A DNA stretch of 64,000 nucleotides from Schaalia odontolytica. GTDB lineage: Bacteria; Actinomycetota; Actinomycetes; Actinomycetales; Actinomycetaceae. Where the stretch lies: positions 248,001 to 312,000 of the forward strand of contig NZ_CP133472.1 in assembly GCF_031191545.1 (NCBI RefSeq). Direction: 5' to 3'. The position numbers and the translations under genes were made by a program. Under the pieces are notes generated by a model that saw nothing but the letters and a program-made list of their open reading frames with translations, was not told the origin of the DNA and did not search any database. Positions within the stretch are counted from its first letter, which is position 1, and each line of letters begins with the position of its first letter. Shown here in pieces: positions 44,071 through 53,378 of the stretch.

Positions 44071-45918
44071 TCACGCCCAGTCGGGCAGGACGCGCACGCC
44101 CCCCTTGTCGGCGGAGGCGGCGAGCATGCCGTAGACCCGCAGCGCGTCGGAGACCTGGCGGGCACGAGGCTTGGTGGGCTTCCACGGGGCGGCACCCTTC
44201 TCGGCGCGGCGGCGCTCGAGTTCCTCGTCGCTCACGCCCACTCGCAGGACGCGGTTATTGACGTCGATTTCGATCTCGTCGCCGGTTCGCACGAGGCCGA
44301 TCGCGCCGCCGGCCGCGGCCTCGGGAGAGATGTGGCCGATGGAGATGCCGGACGTGCCGCCGGAGAAGCGGCCGTCAGTGATGAGGGCGCACTTCTTGCC
44401 CAGGCCCAGGCCCTTGAGGTAGGAGGTCGGGTAGAGCATCTCCTGCATGCCGGGGCCGCCCTTGGGGCCCTCGTACTGAATGACGACGACGTCGCCCTCG
44501 GTGACCTGCTTGCTCAGGATGGCCTCGACGGCCTCCTCCTGGGATTCGACGACGAAGGCCTTGCCGATGAAGTGGAAGAGCGACTCGTCGATGCCGGCGG
44601 ACTTGATGATGGCGCCGTTTGCGGCGATGTTGCCGTAGAGGACGGCCAGGCCGCCGTCCTTCGTGTAGGCGTGTTCGACGGAGCGGATGCAGCCGGAGAC
44701 AGAGTCGGTGTCGAGGGACTCAAAGAGGTTGGCGGTCGAGAAGGCCTGGGTGGTGCGCACACCGCCGGGTGCAGCAAGGAAGCGGTGCTTGGCCTCGTCA
44801 GAGGCGGTCCCGCTGCGCACGTCCCACTCCCCCAGCCAGTCGGCCAGGTTCTCGGAGTGGACGGAGTGGACCTCGCGGCGCAGCAGGCCTGCGCGGTCGA
44901 GCTCTCCAAGCAGAGCGGGGATGCCGCCGGCGCGGTGGACGTGCTCAATGTGGTAGGTCGTGGAGTTGGGGGCGACCTTGCACAGGCAGGGCACGCGGCG
45001 CGAGATCGCGTCGATGTCGTCGAGCGTGAAGTCGACGCCGGCCTCGTTGGCGATGGCGAGGATGTGCAGGACGGTGTTGGTGGAGCCGCCCATGGCCACG
45101 TCCAGGCTCATGGCGTTCTCGAAGGCGGCCTTGGTGGCGATGGAGCGCGGCAGGACGGAGTCGTCCTCACGGTCGTAGTAGGCGCGGCACAGGTCGACGA
45201 TGCGCGTGCCGGCTTCGGTGAAGAGCTTCTTGCGTTCGATCTGGGTCGCCAGAGTGGTGCCGTTGCCGGGCAGGGCCAGGCCGATGGCCTCGTTGAGGCA
45301 GTTCATGGAGTTGGCGGTGAACATGCCGGCGCAGGAGCCGCAGGTGGGGCAGGCGTTGGCTTCGATGCTGGCGAGCTGGGTGTCGCTGACGGAGTCGTCG
45401 ACGGCCATGACCATGGCGTCGATGAGGTCGAGGCGGTGTTCGACGACGCCGTCGACGGCGGCACCGGATTCCATGGGGCCGCCGGAGACGAAGATAGTGG
45501 GGATGTTCAGGCGCATGGCGGCCAGGAGCATGCCGGGGGTGATCTTGTCGCAGTTCGAGATGCACACGAGGGCGTCGGCGCGGTGCGCGTTGACCATGGT
45601 TTCGACGCTGTCGGCGATGAGGTCGCGGCTGGGCAGGGAGTAGAGCATGCCGTCGTGGCCCATGGCGATGCCGTCGTCCACGGCGATCGTGTTGAACTCC
45701 TTGGCGACGCCGCCGGCCGCTTCGATGGCTCCGGCGACGAGGTCTCCCATGTTCTTGAGGTGGACGTGGCCGGGGACGAACTGGGTGAAGGAGTTGGCAA
45801 TGGCGATGATCGGCTTACCGAAGTCGCCGTCGGTCATGCCGGTGGCGCGCCACAGGGCGCGTGCTCCGGCCATGTTGCGGCCTTGGGTGGATGTTGCCGA
45901 GCGCAGCGGGCGACTCAT
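44071..45918 (-). CDS. ilvD: Dihydroxy-acid dehydratase
   Basis: A 615-aa iron-sulfur enzyme producing the 2-keto acid precursors of valine, isoleucine and leucine. Cluster Cys residues are in [12 protein letters not shown] and [32 protein letters not shown] and [18 protein letters not shown] are family signatures. ATG at 45918. It ends just before the lipoate ligase promoter and is monocistronic. It acts in the same pathway as leuCD and ilvE, which lie 30 kb left and 13 kb right. Confidence 0.95.
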   Translation of the reverse strand: MSRPLRSATSTQGRNMAGARALWRATGMTDGDFGKPIIAIANSFTQFVPGHVHLKNMGDLVAGAIEAAGGVAKEFNTIAVDDGIAMGHDGMLYSLPSRDLIADSVETMVNAHRADALVCISNCDKITPGMLLAAMRLNIPTIFVSGGPMESGAAVDGVVEHRLDLIDAMVMAVDDSVSDTQLASIEANACPTCGSCAGMFTANSMNCLNEAIGLALPGNGTTLATQIERKKLFTEAGTRIVDLCRAYYDREDDSVLPRSIATKAAFENAMSLDVAMGGSTNTVLHILAIANEAGVDFTLDDIDAISRRVPCLCKVAPNSTTYHIEHVHRAGGIPALLGELDRAGLLRREVHSVHSENLADWLGEWDVRSGTASDEAKHRFLAAPGGVRTTQAFSTANLFESLDTDSVSGCIRSVEHAYTKDGGLAVLYGNIAANGAIIKSAGIDESLFHFIGKAFVVESQEEAVEAILSKQVTEGDVVVIQYEGPKGGPGMQEMLYPTSYLKGLGLGKKCALITDGRFSGGTSGISIGHISPEAAAGGAIGLVRTGDEIEIDVNNRVLRVGVSDEELERRRAEKGAAPWKPTKPRARQVSDALRVYGMLAASADKGGVRVLPDWA

Positions 45919-46241
45919 GGGGGTGCCTTTCGTTTGCCTTGTAATGACTCCACCCTAGGAGCGTGAGCGCCGCGTTTCCGTGCGGGTTTCGTCTCATGGA
46001 CGAGGCCTGGGCGAGGTGGCGGGGTTTTCGCACGTTTTCCCGGGGGATTGCCTGCGATGTCGGATCGTGTCAGTGGATGGACGTTTGAGGGCGCAATAAC
46101 GGGGAAAACGCAATAGGTGCGTGCGCGAATTAGCGCCTTATCATCCGAGCGGTTCATTGCATTAGTCACGGTTCGGACACTCCCTCTCGTTCTCGAGGCG
46201 CGAAACGTACGCTGAAGGCACAGAAGAGAGAAAGGACTGCG
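45919..46241. other. Divergent intergenic region between ilvD and the MetE-like gene
   Basis: 323 bp holding both promoters. I see no riboswitch consensus (SAM, cobalamin or T-box) and no obvious leader peptide. A GTTTTCGCACGTTTTCCC stretch and a later GGGGAAAACGCAA (46094-46112) are partly complementary. Confidence 0.4.
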
Positions 46242-47435
46242 ATGACGATTCGCACCACTCATGTTGGCTCCCTGCCCCGCACCCCAGAGCTGCTCAAGGC
46301 GAACGCCGCGCACCGCGAGGGTTCGCTCGGCGAGGATGAATTCACCTCGATCCTGCAGGGCGAGGTCGACGGCGTTGTGAAGCGTCAGGCCGAGATTGGC
46401 CTGGATATTGTGAACGACGGCGAGTACGGCCACGCGATGCTCGACACGGTCGACTACGGCGCCTGGTGGACGTACTCCTTCTCTCGTTTCGGCGGGCTGT
46501 CGTTCGAGGACGTGCAGCGTTTCGACGTCCGTCCCCCGGCTGGCCGAGACGGTCGCCTGTCCTTCTCCTCGTTCGCGGAGCGCCGCGACTGGCAGCGTTT
46601 CGCGGATGCCTACGCGGACCCGGATTCGGGCATTCATATCGCGAACCGCAACCCGATTGCGTTCCCGACGATCACGGGCGAGCTCACCTACATCGGCGCC
46701 GAGGCCGTCGCGCGCGACATCGCGGGAACGAAGCACGCGCTTCAGGCGGCGGGCAAGCCCGTGTCGGATGGTTTCGTGGCGGCGATTTCACCGGGTTCGG
46801 CGGCTCGCGTGGCCAACGCGTTCTACGAGGACGACGAGGCCGTGGTGTGGGCGTGCGCGGACGTGCTGCGCGAGGAGTATAAGCAGATTACGGACGCGGG
46901 CCTGACGGTACAGATCGATGCGCCGGACATCGCGGAGGGCTGGGATCAGATGAACCCGGAGCCGTCGGTGGAGGATTACCGTGCCTTCTCGCGCGTGCGC
47001 ATCGACGCGCTGAACCACGCGCTGGAGGGCATCGATCCGTCTCTGGTGCGTTTCCACGTGTGCTGGGGTTCGTGGCACGGCCCGCACACGACGGACATCC
47101 CCTTCAAGGACATCGTGGACCTGGCTCTCCTCGTCAATGCGAACGGCTTGACCTTTGAGGCGGCGAATGCCCGCCACGCGCACGAGTGGACGCTCTGGCG
47201 CGATATCGAATTGCCCGAGGGCAAGTACCTGATCCCCGGCGTCGTGTCGCACTCGACGAACGTCGTGGAGCACCCGGAGCTGGTGGCTCAGCGTATCCGC
47301 CAGTTCGCTGACATCGTCGGCGACGAGCGTGTCGTGGCATCGACGGACTGCGGCCTGGGCGGCCGCATCTACCCGTCGATTGCGTGGGCGAAGCTGGAGG
47401 CACTGGCCGCGGGCGCTCGCCTCGCATCGAAGTGA
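46242..47435 (+). CDS. Cobalamin-independent methionine synthase II-like (MetE C-terminal family) protein
   Basis: A 397-aa single-domain relative of the MetE catalytic barrel, also like YxjG/H and epoxyalkane:CoM transferases. TTHVGSLPRTPELL opens the fold. FHVCWGSWHGPHTTD and VVASTDCGLGGRI carry the Cys ligands of the catalytic zinc. The N-terminal MetE half is absent, so it likely uses a simple methyl donor or thiol acceptor rather than polyglutamyl folate. ATG at 46242 has AAAGGA upstream. A strong hairpin terminates it. luxS, at 62.4 kb, also feeds homocysteine metabolism. Confidence 0.88.
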   Translation: MTIRTTHVGSLPRTPELLKANAAHREGSLGEDEFTSILQGEVDGVVKRQAEIGLDIVNDGEYGHAMLDTVDYGAWWTYSFSRFGGLSFEDVQRFDVRPPAGRDGRLSFSSFAERRDWQRFADAYADPDSGIHIANRNPIAFPTITGELTYIGAEAVARDIAGTKHALQAAGKPVSDGFVAAISPGSAARVANAFYEDDEAVVWACADVLREEYKQITDAGLTVQIDAPDIAEGWDQMNPEPSVEDYRAFSRVRIDALNHALEGIDPSLVRFHVCWGSWHGPHTTDIPFKDIVDLALLVNANGLTFEAANARHAHEWTLWRDIELPEGKYLIPGVVSHSTNVVEHPELVAQRIRQFADIVGDERVVASTDCGLGGRIYPSIAWAKLEALAAGARLASK

Positions 47436-47456
47436 TCGCCTGATCGCTTCCTGGGG

Positions 47457-47484
47457 CGCGGGGTGGATGGATGTCCACCCCGCG
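47457..47484 (+). terminator. Terminator of the MetE-like gene
   Basis: Perfect 11-bp stem CGCGGGGTGGA / TCCACCCCGCG with a 6-nt loop, 21 bp past the stop codon and followed by AGTTT. The rest of the 47436-47757 gap holds no gene I can support; it includes the leader of the lipoprotein gene and two short AT-rich stretches that could be promoter. Confidence 0.85.
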
Positions 47485-47757
47485 CGAGTTTCCCAGGGTT
47501 TTCTCAGGTAAAGCCCCCTGTTTTTTGAGCTTGGCCTCACACAATGAAACGTGTGTTGCAGCCCCCGCTTCCGGGTCGGCCTGCCGCGGTGGGGATCGCA
47601 CGCCGCGTCGGGTTCCGGGACTGGGGGCTGCGGCGCGTTTGGGGTCCTCTGATCATCCCCATCTCAATTCACTTCTCCGTCATGCGCAAAACGGAGCCCG
47701 TTCTTCGTTATTCTGGAAGTAAGCACCCATTGTCGAGGCTGTTCGAGGGAGAACATC

Positions 47758-48381
47758 ATGGGAGCAAACAACAGGGAGGGCACGCACTCCATCCGTTCGC
47801 GCGTTGGGTTGCTCGCTGCTGCTCTTGTCATCGTCGCCACGGCCTGCGGCTGCCAACAGACCACGCCCGCGGCGGAGGGGCCGTGGGCGGCCGACATTGA
47901 GCAGGCGCGCAATGAGTGGGCGTCCAACGAATTCGTTCAATCTGTCCTCGCCGACTCTGCCATCAGCGAGGCAGAACTACAGGACATGCGTCAGCGCGTG
48001 CTTAACTGCCTGACAGACAAGGGCGTCACCGGCGCATCGTTCGGCCCGAGCGGCACGCTGAGCGTCCCCGATCAGCCGGTTGGCTCCTCCATATCTGAGG
48101 ATCAGCAACAAGAATTCGTCTCCGCCTGTTCCATCGATGCCGGTCAGCCGATCATCGAGGCGCTCGAGTTCGACATGCGAGTCAACCCGGAACACCGGGA
48201 TATCAACGAGCTGTACACGCAGTGTTTGATCCGCAACAAGGCGGTTGAGCCGTCCTTCACGGCCCAAGAGCTCGCGCGCGCTCGCGAGAGCGGAACGCCT
48301 CTCGCAAGCACGTTGCCGTTCATCGATCCAGCTCAGGGACCCGACATTTTGCAACAATGCCTCGAGGACCCCAGCAAATGA
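47758..48381 (+). CDS. Lipoprotein of an exporter cassette, function unknown
   Basis: A 207-aa predicted lipoprotein. The n-region ends SIRSRVG, the hydrophobic stretch is LLAAALVIVATAC, and the lipobox Cys is followed by GCQQ. The mature part is acidic and holds two related motifs, VLNCLTDKGV and YTQCLIRNKAVEP, plus Cys in VSACS and QQCLED, so disulfides are possible. ATG at 47758 has GAGGGAG upstream. The next gene starts 24 bp downstream, and four genes in a row share direction and tight spacing. Similar Cys-motif proteins often flank actinobacterial ABC exporters; whether this is cargo, chaperone or receptor is unknown. Confidence 0.72.
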   Translation: MGANNREGTHSIRSRVGLLAAALVIVATACGCQQTTPAAEGPWAADIEQARNEWASNEFVQSVLADSAISEAELQDMRQRVLNCLTDKGVTGASFGPSGTLSVPDQPVGSSISEDQQQEFVSACSIDAGQPIIEALEFDMRVNPEHRDINELYTQCLIRNKAVEPSFTAQELARARESGTPLASTLPFIDPAQGPDILQQCLEDPSK

Positions 48382-48405
48382 CCACAACCACCCTCAGGAG
48401 TTGAG

Positions 48406-49449
48406 ATGACAAATTCTCGCCGCTGGCTCGCCCTCACCGCGTTTGTCGCTCTCATCGCCGGTGCGGGTGGGGTCAGCGCGGGTATCCTCATTGCCTCGCC
48501 GCCCACCCCGGCCTCGCTGGCATCGTCATCTGCTCCGTCGACGGTCCCCGTCACCACCCGCGAGTTCACCGATACGCGCTCCCTCACCCTCACGATTCCC
48601 CCGGCCTCGCCTCACGAACTCACCTCCCCCATTGCCGGGCGCATCACGGCCCTTCAGGCAGCGACGGGAACTCCCATCGCGTCAGGTTCTATTCCCTGCG
48701 AGATTGATGGCCTGCCCCTTCTCGCCCTAGCCCTGTCCACCCCGCTCTATCAGGACGTGGTGGACGGAGCCACGGGACCAGATATCGCGGCCCTGAACAC
48801 TGAGCTTGCGCGGCTCGGATATGAGGTTCCTGCGGAATCGCAGCGGGTCACAGTCTCCACCCGAGCGGCCCTGGCCTCGGCGATGGGCGTGAGCGACGGA
48901 GCTGGTGGCGTTCCCTCCCGCATCGAGGCCTCTCGCGTCCTGTGGATTCCTGCGCCGACCGTCACCCCCTCGTCGGTCCCCGTTCACCTGGGTGACAGCG
49001 TCGATACACAGACCGTTCTCCTCACCCTTGAGGACTCCCGCGACGCCTTGCGCCTCTCCGTCCCACCGGACGCCTATCCCGCGGACCACGTCATCACCCT
49101 GGGGGACACGGACTACCCGGTCCCCTCTGACGGCATCATCACCGACCCCACCCTGACGGCGACGATCCTCTCCTCGCACGAATACACAGCCTTCATCCGG
49201 TCCGCCCCGAGCGGCGATGGACCCGTTCAGCTGCCCGTCTCCTGGAAGCTCGCCTCCCCCATCACCGTCGCGGTCATCCCACCGGCCTCAGTGATCGGAG
49301 ACGCGACGGGCGCGTGCGTCTTTGAAGACGGCACGCCGATTCCCGTTTCTATCGTTTCTTCCCAGCTTGGCCGAACCTACGTCCTGCCAGCTACCCCACT
49401 CTCCACCGTCGACACCGCCGTCGAGGGACGCTCATGTCCGTCGAGCTAG
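48406..49449 (+). CDS. Periplasmic-adaptor-like protein with peptidoglycan-binding segment
   Basis: A 347-aa exported protein anchored by one N-terminal helix (LALTAFVALIAGAGGVSAGILIA). The next region has the split lipoyl/barrel pattern of HlyD/MacA adaptors (SPIAGRITALQAATGTPIASGS). Residues about 120-150 (DGATGPDIAALNTELARLGYEV) look like a PG-binding-1 repeat. The C-terminal half returns to beta barrel (LGDTDYPVPSDGII). ATG at 48406 follows AGGAG. It overlaps the ATPase gene by 16 bases. It is probably the adaptor of a MacAB-like exporter that touches the cell wall. Confidence 0.75.
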   Translation: MTNSRRWLALTAFVALIAGAGGVSAGILIASPPTPASLASSSAPSTVPVTTREFTDTRSLTLTIPPASPHELTSPIAGRITALQAATGTPIASGSIPCEIDGLPLLALALSTPLYQDVVDGATGPDIAALNTELARLGYEVPAESQRVTVSTRAALASAMGVSDGAGGVPSRIEASRVLWIPAPTVTPSSVPVHLGDSVDTQTVLLTLEDSRDALRLSVPPDAYPADHVITLGDTDYPVPSDGIITDPTLTATILSSHEYTAFIRSAPSGDGPVQLPVSWKLASPITVAVIPPASVIGDATGACVFEDGTPIPVSIVSSQLGRTYVLPATPLSTVDTAVEGRSCPSS

Positions 49450-50069
49450 ACAACGTCGGGCACAAGTTCGCCGCCACCCCGTGGCTCTTTCGCCATCTGA
49501 GCGCCCGCTGCGAGGACGGTGCCCTCACCGCCATCGTCGGCCCATCTGGTTCTGGCAAGTCAACGCTGCTGTCGCTAATCGCGGGATGGGAGACTTCGAC
49601 CGAGGGAACGATCACTGTCCCCCGTCCGGCTGGTTCGCAGAGTCCCCGTATCGCGTGGGTCTTCCAGAACCCGTTCGGTGTCCGCGCGCGCAGCGCCATT
49701 GACCACGTTGCGCTGCCCCTGTTGGCCCGCGGCATGAGCCGGGCGCAGGCCGATGTCGAGGCGAACCGGCTCCTTGATGCCTTCAATCTGGCGCATCTTG
49801 CAACCCGCCCATTTCGGGATCTGTCGGGCGGCGAGGCTCAGCGTGTGCTCCTCGCGCGCGGGCTCGCATGCTCCCCCACCCTGCTCCTCGTGGATGAACC
49901 GACCGCGCAGCTTGATCAATCCACGGCTCGCGACATTGCCTCCACGCTCGGCTCTCTGCGCGAGGACGGGGTCAGCGTCGTGATCGCGACGCACGATCCG
50001 TCGATTCGCGCGCAGTGCGACGCCATCATCGACCTCGCACACTTCCAGGACGAGGAGGGACAGCGATGA
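49434..50069 (+). CDS. ABC exporter ATP-binding protein, LolD/MacB type
   Basis: A 211-aa cytoplasmic ATPase. Walker A is GPSGSGKST, the Q-loop is AWVFQNPFG, the signature is LSGGEAQRVLLARGL, Walker B is TLLLVDEPTAQLD, and the switch His is in IATHDPS. Its length and motifs match the stand-alone LolD/MacB ATPases of MacB-type mechanotransmission exporters. ATG at 49434 lies inside the adaptor gene, and its stop overlaps the permease start (ATGA). It powers the following permease. Confidence 0.92.
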   Translation: MSVELDNVGHKFAATPWLFRHLSARCEDGALTAIVGPSGSGKSTLLSLIAGWETSTEGTITVPRPAGSQSPRIAWVFQNPFGVRARSAIDHVALPLLARGMSRAQADVEANRLLDAFNLAHLATRPFRDLSGGEAQRVLLARGLACSPTLLLVDEPTAQLDQSTARDIASTLGSLREDGVSVVIATHDPSIRAQCDAIIDLAHFQDEEGQR

Positions 50070-51139
50070 GCACACTCTCGTGGCGCGCACTCCTGTCCGA
50101 AGCGTGGAGGGACTGCCTGAGCGGGACGGCCCGCGTCGGGATTCTGACTGTCCTGGCCACCGCCCTGGTCGGAGGCGTTATCTGCGCCGACGCGTTCTCT
50201 CTTCGTTCCGTCAGCGTTGAGGCGGCCTCTTTTCGCGCCCATCTGGGATCGGTGCGAGTCCTCCAAGCGCAAGGCAGCATCGACGGGGCTACCTGCGAGG
50301 CACTGTCGCGAATCCCCGGGGTGCGCGCAGGAGCCGTTCGCTCGGTCGAATCCGGCTTGTCCCCGCTGGCTCTTCCGGCCTCGTCGCTGCCCCTGTACGA
50401 GGTCACGCCTGGAACCGTCTCTCTCCTGGGGACGACTTCGGCCGATCCGACGGGAATTCTGCTCCCTGAGCAGGTAGCCGAGGAACTCGGCACCTCTCAA
50501 GGAGCCCTTCTTCCCCTCGCACACGGGCAGGCCGAGGTCGCGGGCACTTACCCGTGGGACGAGAACGACGGGCGTCGTCCCGGCTACGCCTACGCGGCTC
50601 TCGCACCCGTGCCCACGACGGGGACCTTCGATGAGTGCTGGTACGAATCCTGGCCGCACAGCGACGATGTGGATGCCCTGGTGCGCTCAACCCTCGTTGG
50701 AAGCAACGACCAGAACACCCAGGTCCTCGCCATGAACCCTACGCGCGGAACGGCCTTCGACGCGGCGGGGCGACTGCGACAGAGGCCGACCTGGTGGGCG
50801 TGGATCGCAGCGAGCGCAATCGGTGCCGCGCTAGGGGCCGCTGCCACGTGGTGGCGTCGTCTGGAGATCGCCTCAGCACTGCACGCTGGGCTCCGCACAT
50901 CGGATACGACGTTCCTCCAACTGTGTGAGGCCGTGTCGTGGGTGGGAGGCACATTCGTCCTCACCTCCGCCATATGCCTCACGATCCTGAGCGGAGCGCC
51001 ACCCAGTGACCGCTCTGACTTGATGCGCCTGGTCGCTACCGAGGGCATCTGTGCTGCGTCGTGGACTCTCATCGGTGTCGTCATCGCATCAACGACGATC
51101 CGAGAGCGCCAGCTGTTCGCTTTCTTCAAGGGCCGATAG
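50066..51139 (+). CDS. MacB/FtsX-like ABC exporter permease
   Basis: A 357-aa permease with four predicted helices in the MacB layout: one near residues 25-45 (VGILTVLATALVGGVICA), a large extracellular domain of about 180 residues, then three helices near 245-345 (WWAWIAASAIGAALGAAATW, VSWVGGTFVLTSAICLTIL, ASWTLIGVVIASTTI). ATG at 50066 overlaps the ATPase stop. The extracellular domain is divergent from MacB. Such permeases do not pump through a pore but transmit ATPase motion to the adaptor. It is the last gene of the cassette. Confidence 0.8.
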   Translation: MSTLSWRALLSEAWRDCLSGTARVGILTVLATALVGGVICADAFSLRSVSVEAASFRAHLGSVRVLQAQGSIDGATCEALSRIPGVRAGAVRSVESGLSPLALPASSLPLYEVTPGTVSLLGTTSADPTGILLPEQVAEELGTSQGALLPLAHGQAEVAGTYPWDENDGRRPGYAYAALAPVPTTGTFDECWYESWPHSDDVDALVRSTLVGSNDQNTQVLAMNPTRGTAFDAAGRLRQRPTWWAWIAASAIGAALGAAATWWRRLEIASALHAGLRTSDTTFLQLCEAVSWVGGTFVLTSAICLTILSGAPPSDRSDLMRLVATEGICAASWTLIGVVIASTTIRERQLFAFFKGR

Positions 51140-51160
51140 GTACCGGCGCGTGATCGCGCC

Positions 51161-51166
51161 TACAAT
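51161..51166 (+). promoter_or_regulatory. -10 box of the leaderless amidotransferase gene
   Basis: TACAAT, six bases before the ATG at 51173. Confidence 0.6.
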
Positions 51167-51172
51167 TGGCGT

Positions 51173-51865
51173 ATGAGCGTCCTCGTGATTCAAAACGACC
51201 CGATCGTTCCGGCGGGTCAGTTGTCCGCCTTCCTCGGCGGTCACGAGGTGGTGCGCGCCTGGGAGGAGCCGCAGCGCCTCCAGGACCTGGTGGCCGCTCC
51301 CCTTCCGGGTGCCCTCATTCTCCTGGGCGGGCGCGCGACCGCCTATGACGACGAGGCATGGCCGTGGCTGGAAGCCGAGCGCGAGCTAACCCGGCGATGC
51401 GTGAGCGCCAACGTGCGCGTCCTGGGCATTTGCCTGGGCGCTCAGCTGATAGCAGCGACTTTCGGTGGACGGGTTAGCGTCGCCGACCCCGCAGGCCCCG
51501 AACGGGGCGTCATCCCGCTCGTGTGGGGCACGAACGACCAGGCGGGCGGAGGCGGCGCCGTCCCCCTGCGCATGGCCCTAGCATCAACCCACACGGTTTT
51601 CGCCGACCACGGCGACGCCATCGTGGAACTCCCCCACGGCGCGCGCGAGTGGGCGCGCTCTAGCAAGTACACGCAGATCTTCTCCTACGGATCTGCCCTG
51701 GGCGTCCAATTCCACCCCGAGATCACGCGCGAGATCGCGACCGTGTGGGCGGCAACTAACGAGGATGTCGACACCGAGGACATCGTCGCAGGCTACGACG
51801 CACACGAGGGCGAGCTGGCCGCCACGTGCAAGACACTGGCCGACTGGGTCAGCGGCATCTTTTAG
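51173..51865 (+). CDS. Class I glutamine amidotransferase-like protein
   Basis: A 230-aa stand-alone GATase1 domain. The nucleophile Cys is in LGICLGAQLIAA, and the His-Glu pair is in GVQFHPEITRE. HEVVRAW and ILLGGRATAYDDEAWPWL fit the YfeJ/GMP-synthase-like group. The synthase partner and acceptor are unknown; it may act in gamma-glutamyl turnover. It is leaderless by TACAAT. It starts 33 bp after the exporter permease but has its own promoter, so it is not clearly part of that cassette. Confidence 0.85.
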   Translation: MSVLVIQNDPIVPAGQLSAFLGGHEVVRAWEEPQRLQDLVAAPLPGALILLGGRATAYDDEAWPWLEAERELTRRCVSANVRVLGICLGAQLIAATFGGRVSVADPAGPERGVIPLVWGTNDQAGGGGAVPLRMALASTHTVFADHGDAIVELPHGAREWARSSKYTQIFSYGSALGVQFHPEITREIATVWAATNEDVDTEDIVAGYDAHEGELAATCKTLADWVSGIF

Positions 51866-51875
51866 GCGAAAATAG

Positions 51876-51918
51876 AATCGCAGTGCGGGCACCCCCACGC
51901 GGCACCCACACTGCGATT
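51876..51918 (+). terminator. Terminator of the amidotransferase gene
   Basis: AATCGCAGTG and CACTGCGATT (51876-51885, 51909-51918) pair, with an inner GGG/CCC stem, 10 bp past the stop codon. Confidence 0.8.
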
Positions 51919-52035
51919 GACAATCGGACCTCGTCGCAGCGAGCGGAGTTGAGGCCCGGCTCTCACTCTAGCGAAAAAACCAGAGCCTACAAGGCTTTGT
52001 CAGGAACTAAGACCACCACGTGGGACGACTTGACA

Positions 52036-52057
52036 ACGAGGCTCATCACAGCCTCGT
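52036..52057 (-). terminator. Hairpin after manA
   Basis: ACGAGGCT and AGCCTCGT pair around a 6-nt loop 22 bp past the manA stop codon; on the minus strand it is followed by TGTC. Confidence 0.55.
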
Positions 52058-52079
52058 CACGGCGCGCGACGTGCCCCGA

Positions 52080-53297
52080 TCAGGGGGCCGCAACCTGCAC
52101 GAACGATCCCGTTCCGTACGCCCACACGCGACGCTCGGCGGCCGAGACGAAGACGGCCTGGCCGCGCGCCAACTCCACGCTGTCCCCGCCCTGTTCCTCA
52201 CTCACATGCAGGGTGACCGACCCGGATGTAGCGATGATAATGCGCGGGCCTTCCCCGGGTACGGCGACCTCGTCCACGCGGGAGGCGTGCTTGCCGGGCG
52301 CCAGCGTCGTCACCGACAGCTCGAACTCCTGGGCGGGTGCCAGGAAACGATCCGTCGTCGCCGAGGGGTGTTCGGGGGCCACGCGCACGGGAGGCAACGC
52401 CGAGAACTCGGTGATCTCAACGAGCTGGGCGGAGTCCACGTACTTCCCGGTCAGGCCCGCGCGCACGACGTTGTCGGAGGAGGCCATGACCTCGATACCC
52501 AGTCCCGACTGGTAGGCATGGATCTGGCGCGGCGGAATGTAGACGGCCTCGCCGGGGCGCAGCGACACCGGGTTCATGAGGAAGGCGACGATGATACCCG
52601 GGTCCCCGGGGTGCTTCTCCCCCAGGACGCTCACGAGCTCATCGGTGCGCGGCGAGGGGGACACGCCCGACGCGAGGCGGGAGCGGCACGCGGCCACAAA
52701 CTCCTCGACGCGCTCGGGGGTCGCCGGCGAGTCCTCGTCGAAAAGCCAGGTGGCCAGGGAGCGCAGACCACCGCGCACGGTGGAGAGCTTGAGGCGGTGA
52801 CGCAGGCGATCTGCGAGCTCTCCCTCGAGGCCGACGAGGAGCTCGCGGGCCTTGCGCGGCACGCGGAAGCCGACGAGGGCGCTAAACTCGGTGAGCGCGT
52901 AGATCATCTCCGGCTTGTGGTTCATGTCCCGGTAGACGCGGCGCGTGTCCGTGCGCTCGATGCCCAGGACCTCCTCGCGCAGGTAGCCCTCGCGCGCGAT
53001 CTCCTTCGTCGGATGCACCTGCAGACTCAGGGTTTGCGCGGGGGCGATGATCTTGGCCAGGTACGGCAGCGTCGGCCCGAACGCATAGAGCAGGCCGCCA
53101 CCGAGGGCACGCTTAGGGTCCTCGCCGATATGCTCGGCGAGGGTCTGCCCTCCCGTCAGGAGCGTCGGCCCATCCGGGTGGACGCCAAACCACACCTCGG
53201 AGACCGGATCATCCCCGGCGGCGGCCCCCAGGAACTCGGGGATCGCGTTCGTGGAACCCCACGCGTCAGCTTTCGTCCAGCCGATCAGTCTTTCCAT
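52080..53297 (-). CDS. manA: Mannose-6-phosphate isomerase, class I
   Basis: A 405-aa zinc cupin enzyme interconverting mannose 6-phosphate and fructose 6-phosphate, feeding GDP-mannose for glycans or allowing mannose use. Zinc ligands are in SLQVHPTKEIA (Gln and His) and in the IHAYQSGLGIEVMASSDNV block (His). DMNHKPEMIYAL is a family signature. ATG at 53297 follows TAGGAT by seven bases with no Shine-Dalgarno. It is monocistronic. Confidence 0.92.
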   Translation of the reverse strand: MERLIGWTKADAWGSTNAIPEFLGAAAGDDPVSEVWFGVHPDGPTLLTGGQTLAEHIGEDPKRALGGGLLYAFGPTLPYLAKIIAPAQTLSLQVHPTKEIAREGYLREEVLGIERTDTRRVYRDMNHKPEMIYALTEFSALVGFRVPRKARELLVGLEGELADRLRHRLKLSTVRGGLRSLATWLFDEDSPATPERVEEFVAACRSRLASGVSPSPRTDELVSVLGEKHPGDPGIIVAFLMNPVSLRPGEAVYIPPRQIHAYQSGLGIEVMASSDNVVRAGLTGKYVDSAQLVEITEFSALPPVRVAPEHPSATTDRFLAPAQEFELSVTTLAPGKHASRVDEVAVPGEGPRIIIATSGSVTLHVSEEQGGDSVELARGQAVFVSAAERRVWAYGTGSFVQVAAP

Positions 53298-53304
53298 AGA
53301 TCGA

Positions 53305-53310
53305 ATCCTA
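53305..53310 (-). promoter_or_regulatory. -10 box of leaderless manA
   Basis: TAGGAT on the minus strand, seven bases before the ATG. Confidence 0.55.
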
Positions 53311-53378
53311 TCGGTAACGGGCGCACAAAGACGCGGGGGACAGGGCCGTAACCCCACCCCCCGCGCCTACCGCGCCTC

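Noticed and set aside
46024-46113. Structured small RNA in the ilvD/MetE-like gap
   Set aside because: Partial complementarity of two A/T-rich stretches is too weak, and no terminator follows in either direction.
45919-46241. SAM or cobalamin riboswitch upstream of the MetE-like gene
   Set aside because: I looked for the conserved boxes and paired stems and found none convincing. A covariance-model search would settle it.
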